64,000 bases of DNA from Fusarium oxysporum f. sp. lycopersici 4287 (GCF_000149955.1 NC_030997.1:992001-1056000), one strand, 5' to 3'. Counted from the first letter of the stretch, positions 32,620 through 44,503 are shown. The notes: a model not told the origin generated them from the sequence alone. Numbers and translations: made by a program.

Positions 32620-33515
32620 CTATAGTTTGGGCTGCCGAGATGAGTCAAACTGTGGCAAGTAAGCATGCTTCCAAATGTAAAGATAACGAAAAGCATACCT
32701 GAATATTGTGGTCCTGATTGAGGACGAGGCCGCGTTGACCGAAGGCTATCCATGAATTTGGGAGATTGATCTTGGCTCCATGCCCCGCCTCAAAATGTTT
32801 CTGGGCTTTCCTCACATCCGCGACGCTTTCCTTACCGCGCAGATGGATTGCGAAGATCAAATTGAATTTTGGACGGTTGGGGTTGCTCCCAAAATAAGCA
32901 TCCGGGTTGAGGCTCAGCTCTACTGGAGTATTCGCAACAAGAGTGCGGACCTGGCTCCCTGCGAACTTCTGCAAACTATTGACGAATCCAGTGATGATAT
33001 CGTCGGTTTCGCCGCCGGTTACAGTTAAGTAGTACATCGCGACAGGTGAAACCGATAAGGTATCAACGTCTTCAGATGGCGCGTTCTCAGACTCGTGTAG
33101 CGGAACAACTCTTTCCTGAACAGTCACGGGTAATGCCGATGCAAAGTCGGAGAAGTTGATACCATCCGGCGCGACGTGTTCTCTGACATATTGCGAGCCG
33201 AAAATCGTCTTCATATGATCTTCAGATTGGAAGTAAAGCTCAACGATGTCATCAGAAAAGGCCCACCAAGGATTGGCGTTTACGCCTTGGCCTTCCTGAT
33301 GATAGTATACTGCATCCTGGATATGGGTCTGGAAATACTTTCTGTGAAACCTGTTAGAGTTGTATGGTGGAAGATTAGTCGACATACGATGGAGTAATAT
33401 CTGGAGAGGGTGCTTGGCTGAGTTTGCCATGAACTTGGAAGTGATAATCGAAAAACTCCTGTCGGGTGAGGCCGGGCTTTCTCCTTATGGCTACTACTTG
33501 CTTAATATGCGACAT
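32620..33515 (-). CDS. EthD-domain-like protein (larger form)
   Basis: Predicted 269-residue protein from exons 33515-33388, 33350-32699 and 32649-32620. The first half has the EthD pattern: KQVVAIRRKPGLTRQEFFDYHFQVHGKLS, then DIVELYFQSEDHMKTIF, a dimeric alpha/beta-barrel lead strand with a Y/F-x3-H-x-x-x-H core. A second, less conserved half repeats a similar arrangement (FNLIFAIHLRG, VADVRKAQKHFEAGHG), so it may be a fused double barrel. The first intron is only 37 bp (gtatgt...ctaacag), short even for this genome; the second is 49 bp. The gene lies upstream of and parallel to the DAO flavoprotein gene with the tRNA between them. The reaction is unknown. Confidence 0.75.
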
Positions 33516-35269
33516 CCTTGCTTTTTTCTTTTTGAAATTTTGACAGCGTTGTTTTACTTGCCGAGAACATGGACGGTTTGTGCGACGGAACTTAGCTATA
33601 TAGCTGACACCTAATGCCGAGTGACCTGATGCTGTGGGGCCGATTCCGATACCCGCAAGTCAATGGCCGAGTGGGATCGATTTTCTGAGAGTCGAGTATT
33701 GGTGTAGTGATTTCTGACGAGTTGAACCTCGAGATGCGGCGACCCGGTAATGGGGGAGCTCCGTGCGTGGTTGAAGCCGGCATTGGGGGGCATCCTGGCG
33801 GGGCCGACACACCGCCGTGATGACATGATAGTTCTGCATTGACTAAGCGGAAGACGGCATTCAGTGATTTACGTCCCCACGTACATAGGAAATTTCCATA
33901 TGCTTCAAATGAACAGGAAGTGTATCATAATTTCATAGGGTGCCTCTGGTTAAGAAAACCATTCAATTGCTATAAAATCCCAGAAATCACCCACCATAGC
34001 CACCCTTCCTAGTCCGTCCATAACAAAAATTCCCCCTTCTACCCTACCAGACTATGGTCCTTCCTGCAGGGCGCAAGAAAGCTTAGGACCTCTATTCTAA
34101 ATGATAGAAAAGTCTTAGGTAAGTTTGGTGCAACGTATTGGGCCTTTAGACTAGTTATTTCTGTCATTTTAGTTCAAGATCACACAAGCCTTCTTAAACC
34201 CGGCCGGCCTCGCCAGTGAGCGCATACCAATGCTAGTCAACGTAAACACAAATGAACTGCTGTTGAGATACTAAATGTCACGAAACATGCTGGATGCAGT
34301 GAAACTTCACCTTTTGTGAGGAGATAGTTGGCAAGGCAATGCAACCACGACGAGATAAAGATGGACATACCAGTAAACACAAATAGCCTAAGCAGAGTTA
34401 GGAAGCAAGCAAGTGTCGCCAAGAAGCAATTTTGCCAGTATCTGGTGACGAGGGTCAGGATAAAAGAGCACTGGGGTTAGATTACCCGTACCCCTAAGTT
34501 GATGATGAGGGGTTTTAAAGCAGCAACCTTATCATGACTTCGAATGTAGATGAGCTGTTGTCGAGAAGAATCTGCATGCCGAAGTGTCGAGTGCGCGTCA
34601 ATGAGTTGAGTGCGTGCGTACAGGGAAGGTCAGTAAGAACAAGGCGACCGGAGTTAATTCATATAGAACAGATCCATGATATAAAGCACCAAGGTGAACA
34701 CTTGATAGAGAGCCTGGGTACTCACTGTTGGCTCTGTTGCGTAAGTTAAAAGACTTGAGCTTTGCAGTGAAGCAAAATAATAAGGTGGATGACGCTGGAA
34801 CGATTCCTACGACACTGGCAGACAGTGAGTCCCGAGCAAATGGAGATGTAGCGTTAGAGGCATAGCGACTCATCGGGATTGGGTTATTTGGTTAGCATGG
34901 GGTTATCAAAGAAGGAGTTTCAGCTTCTCCCTGTTGAGTTGCCCAAAGCTGTTGTCCTCATTGATTAACAGGGGACAACAGAAACTACCAGGGAGAGAAT
35001 ACTCATTGGCATAAAACGACAGTGATTAACGAGAAATTACAGTGAATAGTATTGAATAGGCGTTGCGTATTCTTAGTAGGCATCACCGACGAGAATGACA
35101 ATTATCACCGAGACAATGACGGTGATTGACAATAAACTGCAGTGGCTTTGACTATCTGAGGTAATGGTCAGTGTGTCAGTGATGTGCCATTACTTGTGAC
35201 TCTATCTTTTCAATGCTCGATTTATGGCCTATTTGTATTTCCTATCATTATACTAAACAAGTAAACGCC
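33516..35269. other. Long gene-poor region
   Basis: About 1.75 kb. Short open frames on both strands (for example minus 34598-34873) have no motif and no convincing splice partners. It contains copy B of the short repeat at 34073-34122. Around 34960-35130 a loose motif ending acagtga recurs several times, too degenerate to call a tandem repeat. Confidence 0.4.
34073..34122 (+). repeat. Short dispersed repeat, copy B
   Basis: Partner of 8416-8465; 25 of the first 30 bases agree, with mostly A/G differences. It lies just after a gggcgcaag-like stretch that is also present near copy A. Confidence 0.3.
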
Positions 35270-35545
35270 ATGTCTAGCCCAGAAGGTTCGCTTACTAAAT
35301 CCTGCCAGTATTGCCAGTCACTGACTTGAAATTAATTAGAAAACACAAAAGCAATTCAAGCTCTCCTTGAAGGCAACGGGGCCATCATGTCAAGAGACCA
35401 AATCTCGGAGACCTTGGTGTTTCTTGTCAAGTGGATTGACGGAATAACTGGAGAAGCTGGTCAAGCCACGGTCCCGGAATGCGAGCTGAGAGCATCCTGT
35501 TCCACACAATTAGATCAATACTTGCTCAGCGAGGGGAAGGCTTAG
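35270..35545 (+). CDS. Small two-exon gene, 73 residues, unknown function
   Basis: Exon 1 (35270-35285) encodes MSSPE plus one base; a 54-bp intron with donor gttcgc, branch ctgac and acceptor aattag joins it in phase to exon 2 (35340-35545), which is open for 68 codons to TAG. The protein has no stop-frame alternatives of similar length and looks globular: ALLEGNGAIMSRDQISETLVF, then VKWIDGITGEAG, and an acidic C-terminus with two cysteines (PECELRASCS). No signal peptide or membrane segment. It sits 661 bp upstream of the HET-domain gene on the same strand. I do not recognise it. The short exon 1 and the slightly unusual donor limit confidence. Confidence 0.55.
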
Positions 35546-36206
35546 TGAGGGAAAGACACAAAAGCTCAGTGAACAGCATTCCCAGAAGATCTATATCGAA
35601 GGGGGGGAAATGAGCAACAGATACTACATAATATTAGCTGTTCTCGAATAATGAACGTAAATATTCTCTGACCCCTGCGACTTATTAAACGACAGAATCT
35701 ATCACCAGTGCGGCGTAGGTAGTTCCGGCACACATAATATGACAAGTATAAGTTTATTTAATACTCTCAATTATTAAATTTTGGAATAAACAAGACGTTG
35801 AGCCTTTAGAGATATAAATCTATCAAGGTAATCCTTCACTTTAATCATTCCCAGACTTTATTAATTCAGATTTTTAAAGTTTTTATACTATGTATCTATT
35901 TACCACTAATACTGCAGTACAATATAGCGAGCCAGGAATAGGTTCTAAACAATTTCCCTACTACCATTACTAAGAAAATGCTGTAAGACTTCACATGGCT
36001 ACGTGTCGATAGTTGCCCCAATGGTGTAACAGATAATTTCGTCCAGAGATGTACGTCCAACTTACTTAAACGAGTTGTGCAACAAAGCCAAGGCATAAAT
36101 TGGGCTTCGCCCCCTCATCTGCCTCTCTAATTTTGCTCCCTTACCACTGCTTTCAAACGTTCAGACGTTATACTCAGAGTCAATAACCCGACCTATAACC
36201 TATCAA
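35546..36206. other. AT-rich intergenic region upstream of the HET gene
   Basis: About 660 bp; the part from 35680 to 35930 is clearly richer in A and T than its neighbours and rich in taat/tta words, which could be an old mutated repeat or simply promoter DNA. A minus-strand frame of 66 codons at 35896-36096 has no recognisable motif. Confidence 0.4.
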
Positions 36207-38199
36207 ATGACTGATGATCTCTCTGTGGTAGAGCCTTCGAGGCTTTGTGCTGTCTGCGACATGGCCCTGAGAAGCAACATACGGTGCCTCAGTCAGCCTC
36301 ACCACAAGAGCGGCTTTGACCTAGAGAAGGCTTCCGATCTTGGATGTTACATTTGCGGCACAATCCGGCATAGTCATACGTGGTCACGAAGGTTGGAAGA
36401 GTGTCGCTCAAGCTCTTTTCAGTATGCAATAAACCTGCATAATGCCGGTTTCGTAGACACTCTGGAGGGCCTGATTGTTGGGAAGTCTCCAAGTGGCTGT
36501 TGCTGGGCTTTCCAGCTTTGGAAAGAACCTGGTATTCTTCCAATCCCTACATGTCAAATCTTTCTAACCAAGAATTCTAGATCCTGCTTCTGGTACTATC
36601 TCTTACAAACCACCTGTCTCACACCATCATTTTGATTTTATCCGACTTGCCAAGGACTGGCTTGACTCCTGTTGTCGAGCCCATGTTAAGTGCCGAAACA
36701 GCGGCCCAGATTACAGGCCAACAAGATTAATCGAGATCGTTGACGAATTAGGCGTTCGCCTCAATTTTCCAAGGAACCTCTCTGTTGATTCAATTGATTA
36801 TGTCGCATTCTCTCATTGTTGGGGAAAAGTTGAGGCGATCAAGCTTCTTGAGAAGAACGTTGATCGATTTCGGCTTGGCATCAGCAACCGCGAACTGCCC
36901 AATTCCTATCAAGAAGCCATTCAATTGTCTCTCAGAATGGGTTTCAAGTACATATGGATTGATTCACTCTGTATTATTCAAGATTCAATGTTGGACTGGG
37001 TGCAAGAGGCGAAGGATATGAAGCGGGTCTACGAGCATGCAATATTGAACCTGTGCTCTGCCACAGCCTCCGATAGCTCCGGAACCAGCTTTGTGGCCCG
37101 CCATGCAAACCTCCTCAGGCCGCTTCGTGTAAAAGTTGATGGCGAAGTCTTCCAGTTGCTGTGTGATGGCCTCTTACAGGACGATATCACTTATTGCACC
37201 TTGCGCTCTCGGGCATGGGTCTATCAAGAATGGTACCTTTCCAAGCGCTCACTGGTCATGGGCTCACATCAGCTTTGGTGGCATTGTAGAGAAAAGCTGG
37301 CATGCGAGATGTGGCCAATTGGAACACCACAAGCCAACAGGGGAAGATGGTGGAGTCAAACCCAGCCCCTCAAGGAGTCAGCACCATCTGAAGATTCAGA
37401 CTATATGGGTGCCTGGAGCCAGCGTGTCCTAGCATATATGAGAACTAAGCTGACGAGAGAAACTGACCGTTCGGTTGCATTCCTGGGTGTTGTTCAATCT
37501 TTCGGGCAGTCACGGCAACTATGTGGAGACTATCTTGCCGGCCTCTGGCGATGTCATCTACCAGCAGCACTCTTGTGGAAGGTCACCTCTCCAGCACGGA
37601 GATCAGCTACATGTACGGCAGCGTCCTGGAGCTGGACATCTTTTGCTGGAGACTGTCTGGTCAATACAGATAGGGACTTAGTTCACGAACCTTGCTTCAT
37701 AACTGTCGAGCAGACAATGCCCCTTGGTGTACCAGGACCAGACGGTTTCTTGATGGGCGGAGCAATCACACTCAGTGGCCATTTGTTTGAAGTTGTCTAT
37801 CGATCTGTCGGACTGTTCCTTGGTAGAGGAGACTTCATGGTTCCCGGAGACCAAACGACAGGTGGTGAACTCTACCTTGACGAAGGATCAGGGAATGAGC
37901 AATTTGTCTCATACTTGGAGGCAACAGACCTCGATGATCTTGGTGGATGGCTGGAAGGTAAGGCCGTGCGGCTATCAATGCCACTCAAAGACGCAAAGGG
38001 TCGTTTCTATTTCTTATTGTTCCTTGATAGGGGAGACAAGTATCGTTTTCGTTTTCGAGGACTAACTTTGTATCAGCCTATTGATCAGTCAGGTTCCTTT
38101 TATCGTGTCGGATATATGAATTGGGGGAAGCTCCCAGGAGTCCTCAATACGGATGAACTCGCAGTCAATTGTGTTAAGAGCATGGTGAGGATCTTATGA
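36207..38199 (+). CDS. HET-domain protein (heterokaryon incompatibility family)
   Basis: Predicted 647-residue protein from exons 36207-36531 and 36581-38199 (49-bp intron, gtattc...ttctag, phase 1). The N-terminal part has a zinc-ribbon-like cysteine pattern (LCAVCDMAL and LGCYICGTI) common before HET domains. The HET domain (Pfam PF06985) starts near residue 210 with VDYVAFSHCWG and continues with GFKYIWIDSLCIIQDS, DWVQEAKDMKRVYEHAILNLCSA and LRSRAWVYQEWYLSKR. The C-terminal 250 residues are beta-rich and lack NACHT or WD repeats. HET proteins trigger cell death on non-self recognition or act in related defence; most paralogues have no known allele specificity. A small gene lies just upstream. 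Confidence 0.87.
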
Positions 38200-39843
38200 A
38201 GCTTGAGTTAAAAGGCTGCACTATCGGAGGCTTCTCGCAGGGATAAAGCGTTTGATGTGGCATTTGACTTCCTTAGTAAGGGTTATGTTAAATAGTGTCA
38301 CGACTCTTATTTCTCCAAGCTATTGTTTACCATTGGTTCATCTCGCCAGATGGTTTGGAACTCATACGACGAAACGGCATTAGAGCGTTATAATGTAAAT
38401 GTGCTTGCCAACTCCACACTGACCAGATAAAGCCACCAGGATTTCGCCTACCCTAAAGACCACATTGCTAAATCTTTTCTTTTTTGCTTTGAGTCTTTCG
38501 ATAAGTCTGTGCATTGGAATTGTCCCAATAGGATAATTCTGACTTGAATATTTATCAAAATCTGCGCATATTCCCTTTGCATTCTCAAGACTTTGCGAAC
38601 TGACTAATTATGGCTTGAGAATTGTTGTGCCAGTGGAGGAGGACTCCTTTCGCCAGCAACTCCACCTTCCATCGTCCCAAAACCAAGCCCCTGTTCCCGA
38701 TCCTGCGAATCAGATTCTTTCTCCTGTCTATAACCCTGTATGGCCAAGAAATCTGCCCTATTGGCCCGCTTGCGGTCGATGGCAATGAATTAGCTCCCTT
38801 TGGCATGCTTTGCGATTCCCAAAACGATCGAAAGAAGTGACAACGGCACTCAGGAGGGAAATCATGATTCCATTCTGCGGAAAAATTTGTCTTCTATGCA
38901 GTAAGACGTTGGCAATCTCGGCAAAACCGTATATGGCGGTTTTCGCTAAGGAGCTAAACTGCATTCGCATCCAACTTGGTGGAGAATGAACATGGGTAAA
39001 GTCTTGGGAGTAAGCACAGCTGGGATGGCGAGCCTACTGCAACCTTGTGAGGCAACTTTATTTGGTCTCGATTGCAAGTGTGACTTGGTTTTTGCGAAGG
39101 TAGCACGAGGTGGATGACTGTCCGCGGCGATGACAGAGTGCATCTTGGTAATTTTGGGTTACTTCTGACCCCCTTCTCCAAGAATTCCTTGACTATGTAT
39201 GTAAGCTTAAAAGCGACTGTTGCAACTTAAGCTTCAGTTACGTATCGAATCAGGCTGTGCTAGTGCTCTAGCTAGGTCTTCAGGTGTCTTGGCAGTCTGA
39301 AAGACAAGCTTCTGAGCCAGGGTTTCGTTACGGCCTCGACTCTGATAGGACACCCAAAGCCTCGTTTCAGTTAGCCATGGGAACTACCTGTACAAGGTTG
39401 CGATCGGTAATAGCCAGATCCCAGCATCCGCCAATTTGGCTATCCGCCACCAGCCTTATGGGGTCTCGATCAGACGATACCCAGCAAACCCGTCTCATCG
39501 GAACGAATGCCCAGGTCGTTGTTCCCAGGAGGGCGTTACGAAATACGAAGGCAGGCCTTTACCCAGAAGACGGCTCGGCTAGGCTTCCTCAACTGGGAGG
39601 TGTCACCGCAGATGGCTCTGGGCATTGGGGGCCAAAGACATTGACTATGCAGCTTATTCTTTAGCTGCAGTAGCTGACACCCTTTAATGAAAGCGAGGCA
39701 AGCGCAATTTCGCCACGTTTTCGTCCCATATAAGCACTTCCCGTCGAGACATCCTTGGATACGGCTCCCGACTGGACTTTCGTTCTCTTGGACAAACCTC
39801 GACCCAACCTGCGACCACCTCATCGAGTGGATATCAACACGCA
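38200..39843. other. Long intergenic region
   Basis: About 1.6 kb. A 126-codon frame at 39284-39664 and several shorter ones show no motif or codon pattern that convinces me. A stretch around 38660-38960 reads as a longer frame interrupted by one stop, which could be a degraded gene but is unsupported. The rest is promoter of the membrane protein gene. Confidence 0.4.
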
Positions 39844-42072
39844 ATGGATGGTAAAATCGTCAACGATGGACAGGAGCGTAAAACGTATGCTTATTCTCCT
39901 GTCCAACACCAACAGGCTTTCCCAGCGCCGGTCGTGTCTCCGCAGCCTTCTTTAGGCCAGTTCCCTCCCCAGGCCGTCTCCCCCGAGTCAATCGCACGAG
40001 AGACATTCCCGCACCATTCACTATGGATAGATCCCCAGAGCCCGAATCTTCGAGATACTTCCGACTACGATAGGGCTCACGACAGTCACAGAGGTCTGAT
40101 GGGCCAGGCGCCTGCTAATGATACATACTCGAAGGTTCCTGATGTACACGTCGTGAATCGATCTACTGCTGGTGCCTTGCCTGAGTCTGGACCTCTGATG
40201 TTGAGGATCATGAAGAGTCGATGGTCTATGATTGCTTGCCTGGTCCTTGGGGTCGCTGGCGCAGTCGGCCATCACTTTCTATACATGCATCTCGATGGCC
40301 AGGAAGCAAAACACCAACAATGGTGGATGCGACTGGGTCAATTAATCTCGTTCATAGCCAACGCAAACTTCATACTAGCTGCCGTCATGGCCCATCAGCA
40401 AGTCGCATGGCGAGCCGTAGGCCAGAAAGGATTCTCGATCCACGCTGTTGATGCCCTGTTCGGAGCTACCCACAACATCATCGAGCTTTTCAACAGGGAG
40501 GCATGGATCAAGTCGTGGTTTGTGATGTTTCTTGCTGTATATATGTGGCTCAGCCCTCTTGTTGTCATTCTTTCATCAGCATCACTCTACGTCGTACCAG
40601 GCGAGAGGATAGAAGATACACTCTGCCCCTCAATCCGAACTTTGAACTTCAGCAACGAGGCAAAGGAGAGTTTCCAGACTCCGAAGAAAGCCGAGGGCGA
40701 AGTTATGAACGGTCGCTCACTTTCTGGCTACAACTGGACAGCCCCAGATGGAAACCTTGCCGAGGGAGCTGCGGAGGACGACGACATCTTCGAATACTAC
40801 AACGTTCCTTCTTCTGCACTTGACCGCATTGCCGCTGGTGTGTTTTCAAGTGGACAGACAACCCAAAAAGCGAACATCTCGCTCGAGATCTGTGGAGATG
40901 GATGGGATTGTTCAACGACTGTCCATTTCGTCGGGCCTGGATATAAATGTGAAGAGCTTGCCAACGGGGTAGGATCCGAGATGAAGAGCTTCGGAGATGC
41001 TGAAGCGCCTTTCAACCTTAGCCAGCTTGTACCTGCCTCCAACTTCACCTACTTCGCAAACACCGATCTGGGAGAGTATATGCGTCCTCAGATGGACAAT
41101 GTTTCTATTGGTGGAATTCCTTCCGAGGTCGATGGCCCGCCTTTTCCCAAGCATCTTGGTGTTTTTCGAACCGAACCTTCAATCTGGATTGGCTACGCCG
41201 CCGTGGACGATCACACCAAGGCTCATGCGATGGACAGCGAAGCCGATGGCTGGAACGACGATTACACTCCTATCATCTTTGCTTGCGATCATTGGGAGGT
41301 CAATTACACCGTCACCTTCAACTTTACCTCGGGATTTCAGAAGTACAACATTACCAATCGTGACTACAAGCGAAAGATTATCGATACTACCTGGAGCAGT
41401 TGGACCAATGAGTCCACGGATGGAACAGCTGATGGAAACGTTGCGGAGCCAGAGAAGAACTATGTCAGCCCGCGCAATGATTACGCTCGATACCGCCGCA
41501 TAGCCGCCTACCATAGTCTCGGGCTCAGACTTCGTGAGAAGCTCTTCGGCAATGTCAAGGTCCAGGGATCCGTCTTAGCAGACGGAGCTATTACAACCAC
41601 CAACCTCCTCGATAGACATGAGAGTCTTCCCGTCCACGACTTCCAGCAACAGGTCCGCCGCGTGTACGAAGACTTGATAATCTCACTCCTTTCTGATCCT
41701 CAGCTTCTTGTTGTAGCATGGGCTGCCGATGCATCCAAGCTGTCTGGTACCGGCATCGGAGGTGAAGACACCAAATACCAATGTGAACGCCGACGAAAAG
41801 CCAACTTCTTTGACTACGGTTGGCCTGTCCTTGTCGCTGTTTACGCCGTGTCATTCGTCGTCGCATCGATTGGTGTGTACTATGGCATCGATGCTATGTC
41901 AAGTGATGGTAACAACGCTCAACGTGTGATGACCTTCTCTGCTATTGCGGGAGCTACCAAGAAGGTTCCAGTGGATGAGGTTGAGAAGCGAGACACTAAG
42001 ATCAGGTGCTTCCCTAATGATCAACGGCCAGGAGAACGGACATATGAGTTCAGGGCTGAGTTGGAAGGATAA
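39844..42072 (+). CDS. Large multi-pass membrane protein with glycosylated ectodomain
   Basis: Predicted 742-residue single-exon protein. The N-terminal 120 residues are polar, Pro/Gln-rich and probably cytoplasmic. Helices are visible at about residues 126-148 (SMIACLVLGVAGAVGHHFLYM), 163-185 (LGQLISFIANANFILAAVMA), 222-246 (WFVMFLAVYMWLSPLVVILSSA) and 660-684 (WPVLVAVYAVSFVVASIGVYY). The roughly 410 residues between the third and fourth helix carry many N-glycosylation sequons (for example NWT, NIS, NFT, NVS, NYT) and probably face outside. This four-helix plan with a large loop is shared by an uncharacterised fungal family. No catalytic motif. There is no evidence of truncation. Confidence 0.8.
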   Translation: MDGKIVNDGQERKTYAYSPVQHQQAFPAPVVSPQPSLGQFPPQAVSPESIARETFPHHSLWIDPQSPNLRDTSDYDRAHDSHRGLMGQAPANDTYSKVPDVHVVNRSTAGALPESGPLMLRIMKSRWSMIACLVLGVAGAVGHHFLYMHLDGQEAKHQQWWMRLGQLISFIANANFILAAVMAHQQVAWRAVGQKGFSIHAVDALFGATHNIIELFNREAWIKSWFVMFLAVYMWLSPLVVILSSASLYVVPGERIEDTLCPSIRTLNFSNEAKESFQTPKKAEGEVMNGRSLSGYNWTAPDGNLAEGAAEDDDIFEYYNVPSSALDRIAAGVFSSGQTTQKANISLEICGDGWDCSTTVHFVGPGYKCEELANGVGSEMKSFGDAEAPFNLSQLVPASNFTYFANTDLGEYMRPQMDNVSIGGIPSEVDGPPFPKHLGVFRTEPSIWIGYAAVDDHTKAHAMDSEADGWNDDYTPIIFACDHWEVNYTVTFNFTSGFQKYNITNRDYKRKIIDTTWSSWTNESTDGTADGNVAEPEKNYVSPRNDYARYRRIAAYHSLGLRLREKLFGNVKVQGSVLADGAITTTNLLDRHESLPVHDFQQQVRRVYEDLIISLLSDPQLLVVAWAADASKLSGTGIGGEDTKYQCERRRKANFFDYGWPVLVAVYAVSFVVASIGVYYGIDAMSSDGNNAQRVMTFSAIAGATKKVPVDEVEKRDTKIRCFPNDQRPGERTYEFRAELEG

Positions 42073-42247
42073 TTAGCTAGAGATATGTGGAGGAAAACAT
42101 TAATAGCGTTCATTAAGATATCATCTGTACTATAATTCTAATTTCTTAATGTCATTTACTGTCGTTCCTAAAAAAGAGAAAATGCTCCAGTTTTCAAGGA
42201 GTGTACAATCAAAAAATGAAATCGTCTTTGAGACATTTTTGGAAGAC

Positions 42248-42319
42248 TGCGACCGAGGGGAATCGAACCCCTCTCTAACGCTTGGAAGGCGTTAATGCTA
42301 ACCACTACACCACGGTCGC
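42248..42319 (-). tRNA. tRNA-Gly (anticodon UCC)
   Basis: Full cloverleaf on the minus strand: acceptor gcgaccg/cggtcgc with discriminator A, D arm with gtagtggtta, anticodon stem aacgc/gcgtt enclosing CTTCCAA, T loop TTCGATT with stem ggggt/tcccc-type pairing. No intron. Confidence 0.92.
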
Positions 42320-42824
42320 TTATTAATGACAACCGTATCTGTCTTACAGCTTATATCGACGAAACCGGAGAGTTCTGCCATTCAGCTTCACAATATCCCA
42401 ATTCCATGGAGGAATACCACTGTGTCTTATGCCAGCTTTGGACAGATTCGAGTCTTTTGTATCTATAGAACTCAACAGGGAACACATGCTACACAGTACC
42501 ATTCTGAGTTTAGAAATCTTAAGTAGCAGCTCCAATCACGGGAAGCAGATTGAGGCGAAGGTTTAACACAGTCTGCAAGCCTGAAACCCGTTGAGTCCAC
42601 GGAATTCCGTTTACAAAAGAAGCTCAATGATAGGCTCCACCGCATGAGCTTCATCTTATCTTAGCATGCTGGGCAAACGATATTCCGCCACTAGTGAGAG
42701 GGGCAGCGTAAGCAAGAGCTTCCATTGCAATTTTCACATTCTCTTATTCGTGTTCTTGTTGAAACAAAGCTCTCGAGGCTATTCTTGTAGATAATCGCTG
42801 TTGAACGAATCTGAGCGATAAAGA
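42320..42824. other. Intergenic region upstream of the first P450
   Basis: About 500 bp between tRNA-Gly and the P450. No gene recognised; presumed promoter. Confidence 0.45.
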
Positions 42825-44503
42825 ATGGCTGGAACCAGTCCCGCGCTGAAATGGGGCGGCATCTTCCTCCTCACGTCCATTGGGTACTTTGTCTTTAAGC
42901 TTTACCAGCAGCGGGTCTTTTTTCGGCGATCGGTCAAAAAGTACAACCTTGTGAGTTAAATCAAGTATTCAGGTCTCATGCCCACCGCTAATGCATACAG
43001 CCAACACTACCTGGTCACTCATGGCTTCTAGGTAACCTCATCGCCGTGGGCAAAATCATGATGAAGTATCCGGAAGACGTCCACGGTCAACTGATGCCAG
43101 ATTTTCTCGCTCGAGACTACCCTGAAATCGCGGAGCTGGGCATTTGTTACATCGATCTGTGGCCCATCTCATGGCCGATGTTGGCAACCTTTCATCCTGA
43201 TATCGCGGCGCAGTTTACTCAAGAAACGTCACGACCAAAGCACGAAATTATCAGATGTCAATTTCGACCGTTGACGGGGTTAAAAGATCTTGTTCTGTCC
43301 GAAGGAGCGTTCTGGAAGAAATGGCGAGCGACCTTCAATCCTGGTTTTTCGACGCAAAACATCACGGCCCTTGTTCCTGAGTTCATTGAAGAGGCATTGA
43401 TTTGGAAGAAATACCTGCAAGAGATCGCTAAAGATGGACGTGTTGTCCCTCTTGAAGATTGTGTCATGAAGGCTACTTGCGATATCATCGGTCGTTCTGT
43501 CTTGGGTATAAGTCTGGGCATTCAAACAGGCGTTGACGACAAGATTTTCCCGACACTCAAAAGTGCCATCTCACTGCTTGTCACAGACTGGTCGCCACCT
43601 CAATGGGGTAGACTTCTAAATCCTTTCCGCCACTCTCGCCTCTCGTCTCTAAACCGACAACTTCGCAGCCAACTCCAGCCACTGATAGAAGCTCAACTTC
43701 AAAATCACGAATGCAACGAGGGGCCGAAGACCGTGAATGGTCTCGCCATCAGAACGTATATGAAGGAATATGGCTCCGAAGGCACTTCAAGGAGCACTAT
43801 TGACTCTGACTTTCTGGATGTCACCATTGAGAATCTGAAGATCTTCCTCTTCGCTGGCCATGACACCACGGCATCTACGCTCTGCTTTGCTTACAATTAT
43901 CTTTACCAACATCCAGATGTCCTTGCCAAGTTGCGGGTGGAGCACGATGCAGTCTTGGGGACTGAACCATCTGATGCAACCAGAAGGATATCTGAAACCC
44001 CGACATTGCTCAACCAGCTTTCTTATACCACTGCGATCATAAAAGAGACTCTGAGATTAGAACCGCCAATTGGATCTTGTCGAGAAGGCTCTCCGACATT
44101 CTTCCTGAGACATCCTGAGACAGGGCAGCAGCTTCCAACAGACGGCTTCATCCTCTTCTCAGCAAGCAAGGCCATCCACAGAAATTCTAAGTTCTGGTCT
44201 GAGCCTGACAAGTTTATCCCGGAAAGATGGCTTGATCCTGTCGTTCATAAGAATGCGTTTCGTCCATTTGAGCTAGGTCCTCGGGGATGTATTGGTCAGG
44301 AATTGGCTTTGACAGAGTTGAGACTTCTTCTTGCTATGACCGTTAGGGAGCTTGAGATTGTGCCTGCATACAAGGAAAAGGACGAAGTTCTGTTGGGATA
44401 TCAAGCTTATCAGGCACAAATGCCTGGAGAGCTGACAGCACATCCCAGTAAGGGTATGCCTGTCACGGTATGTCTTAGGAAGGCCGGAAATACCAATGAG
44501 TAG
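42825..44503 (+). CDS. Cytochrome P450 monooxygenase (microsomal)
   Basis: Predicted 542-residue P450 from exons 42825-42950 and 43001-44503 (50-bp intron). An N-terminal membrane anchor (GGIFLLTSIGYFVFKL) is followed by a basic stop-transfer and the proline-containing hinge PTLPGHSW. Conserved elements: I-helix FAGHDTTASTL, K-helix ETLRLEPP, the PERW-type motif FIPERW and the heme-binding loop FELGPRGCIGQE with the axial Cys. The length is slightly above 500, normal. The sequence resembles fungal P450s annotated near sterigmatocystin-type StcS proteins, but such names say little about substrate. It ends 269 bp from the convergent sugar-type transporter. The reductase partner is not in the window. 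Confidence 0.88.

Noticed and set aside
39284..39664. 126-codon plus-strand frame before the large membrane protein
   Set aside because: No motif, no signal peptide, no splice partner; likely leader or chance frame.
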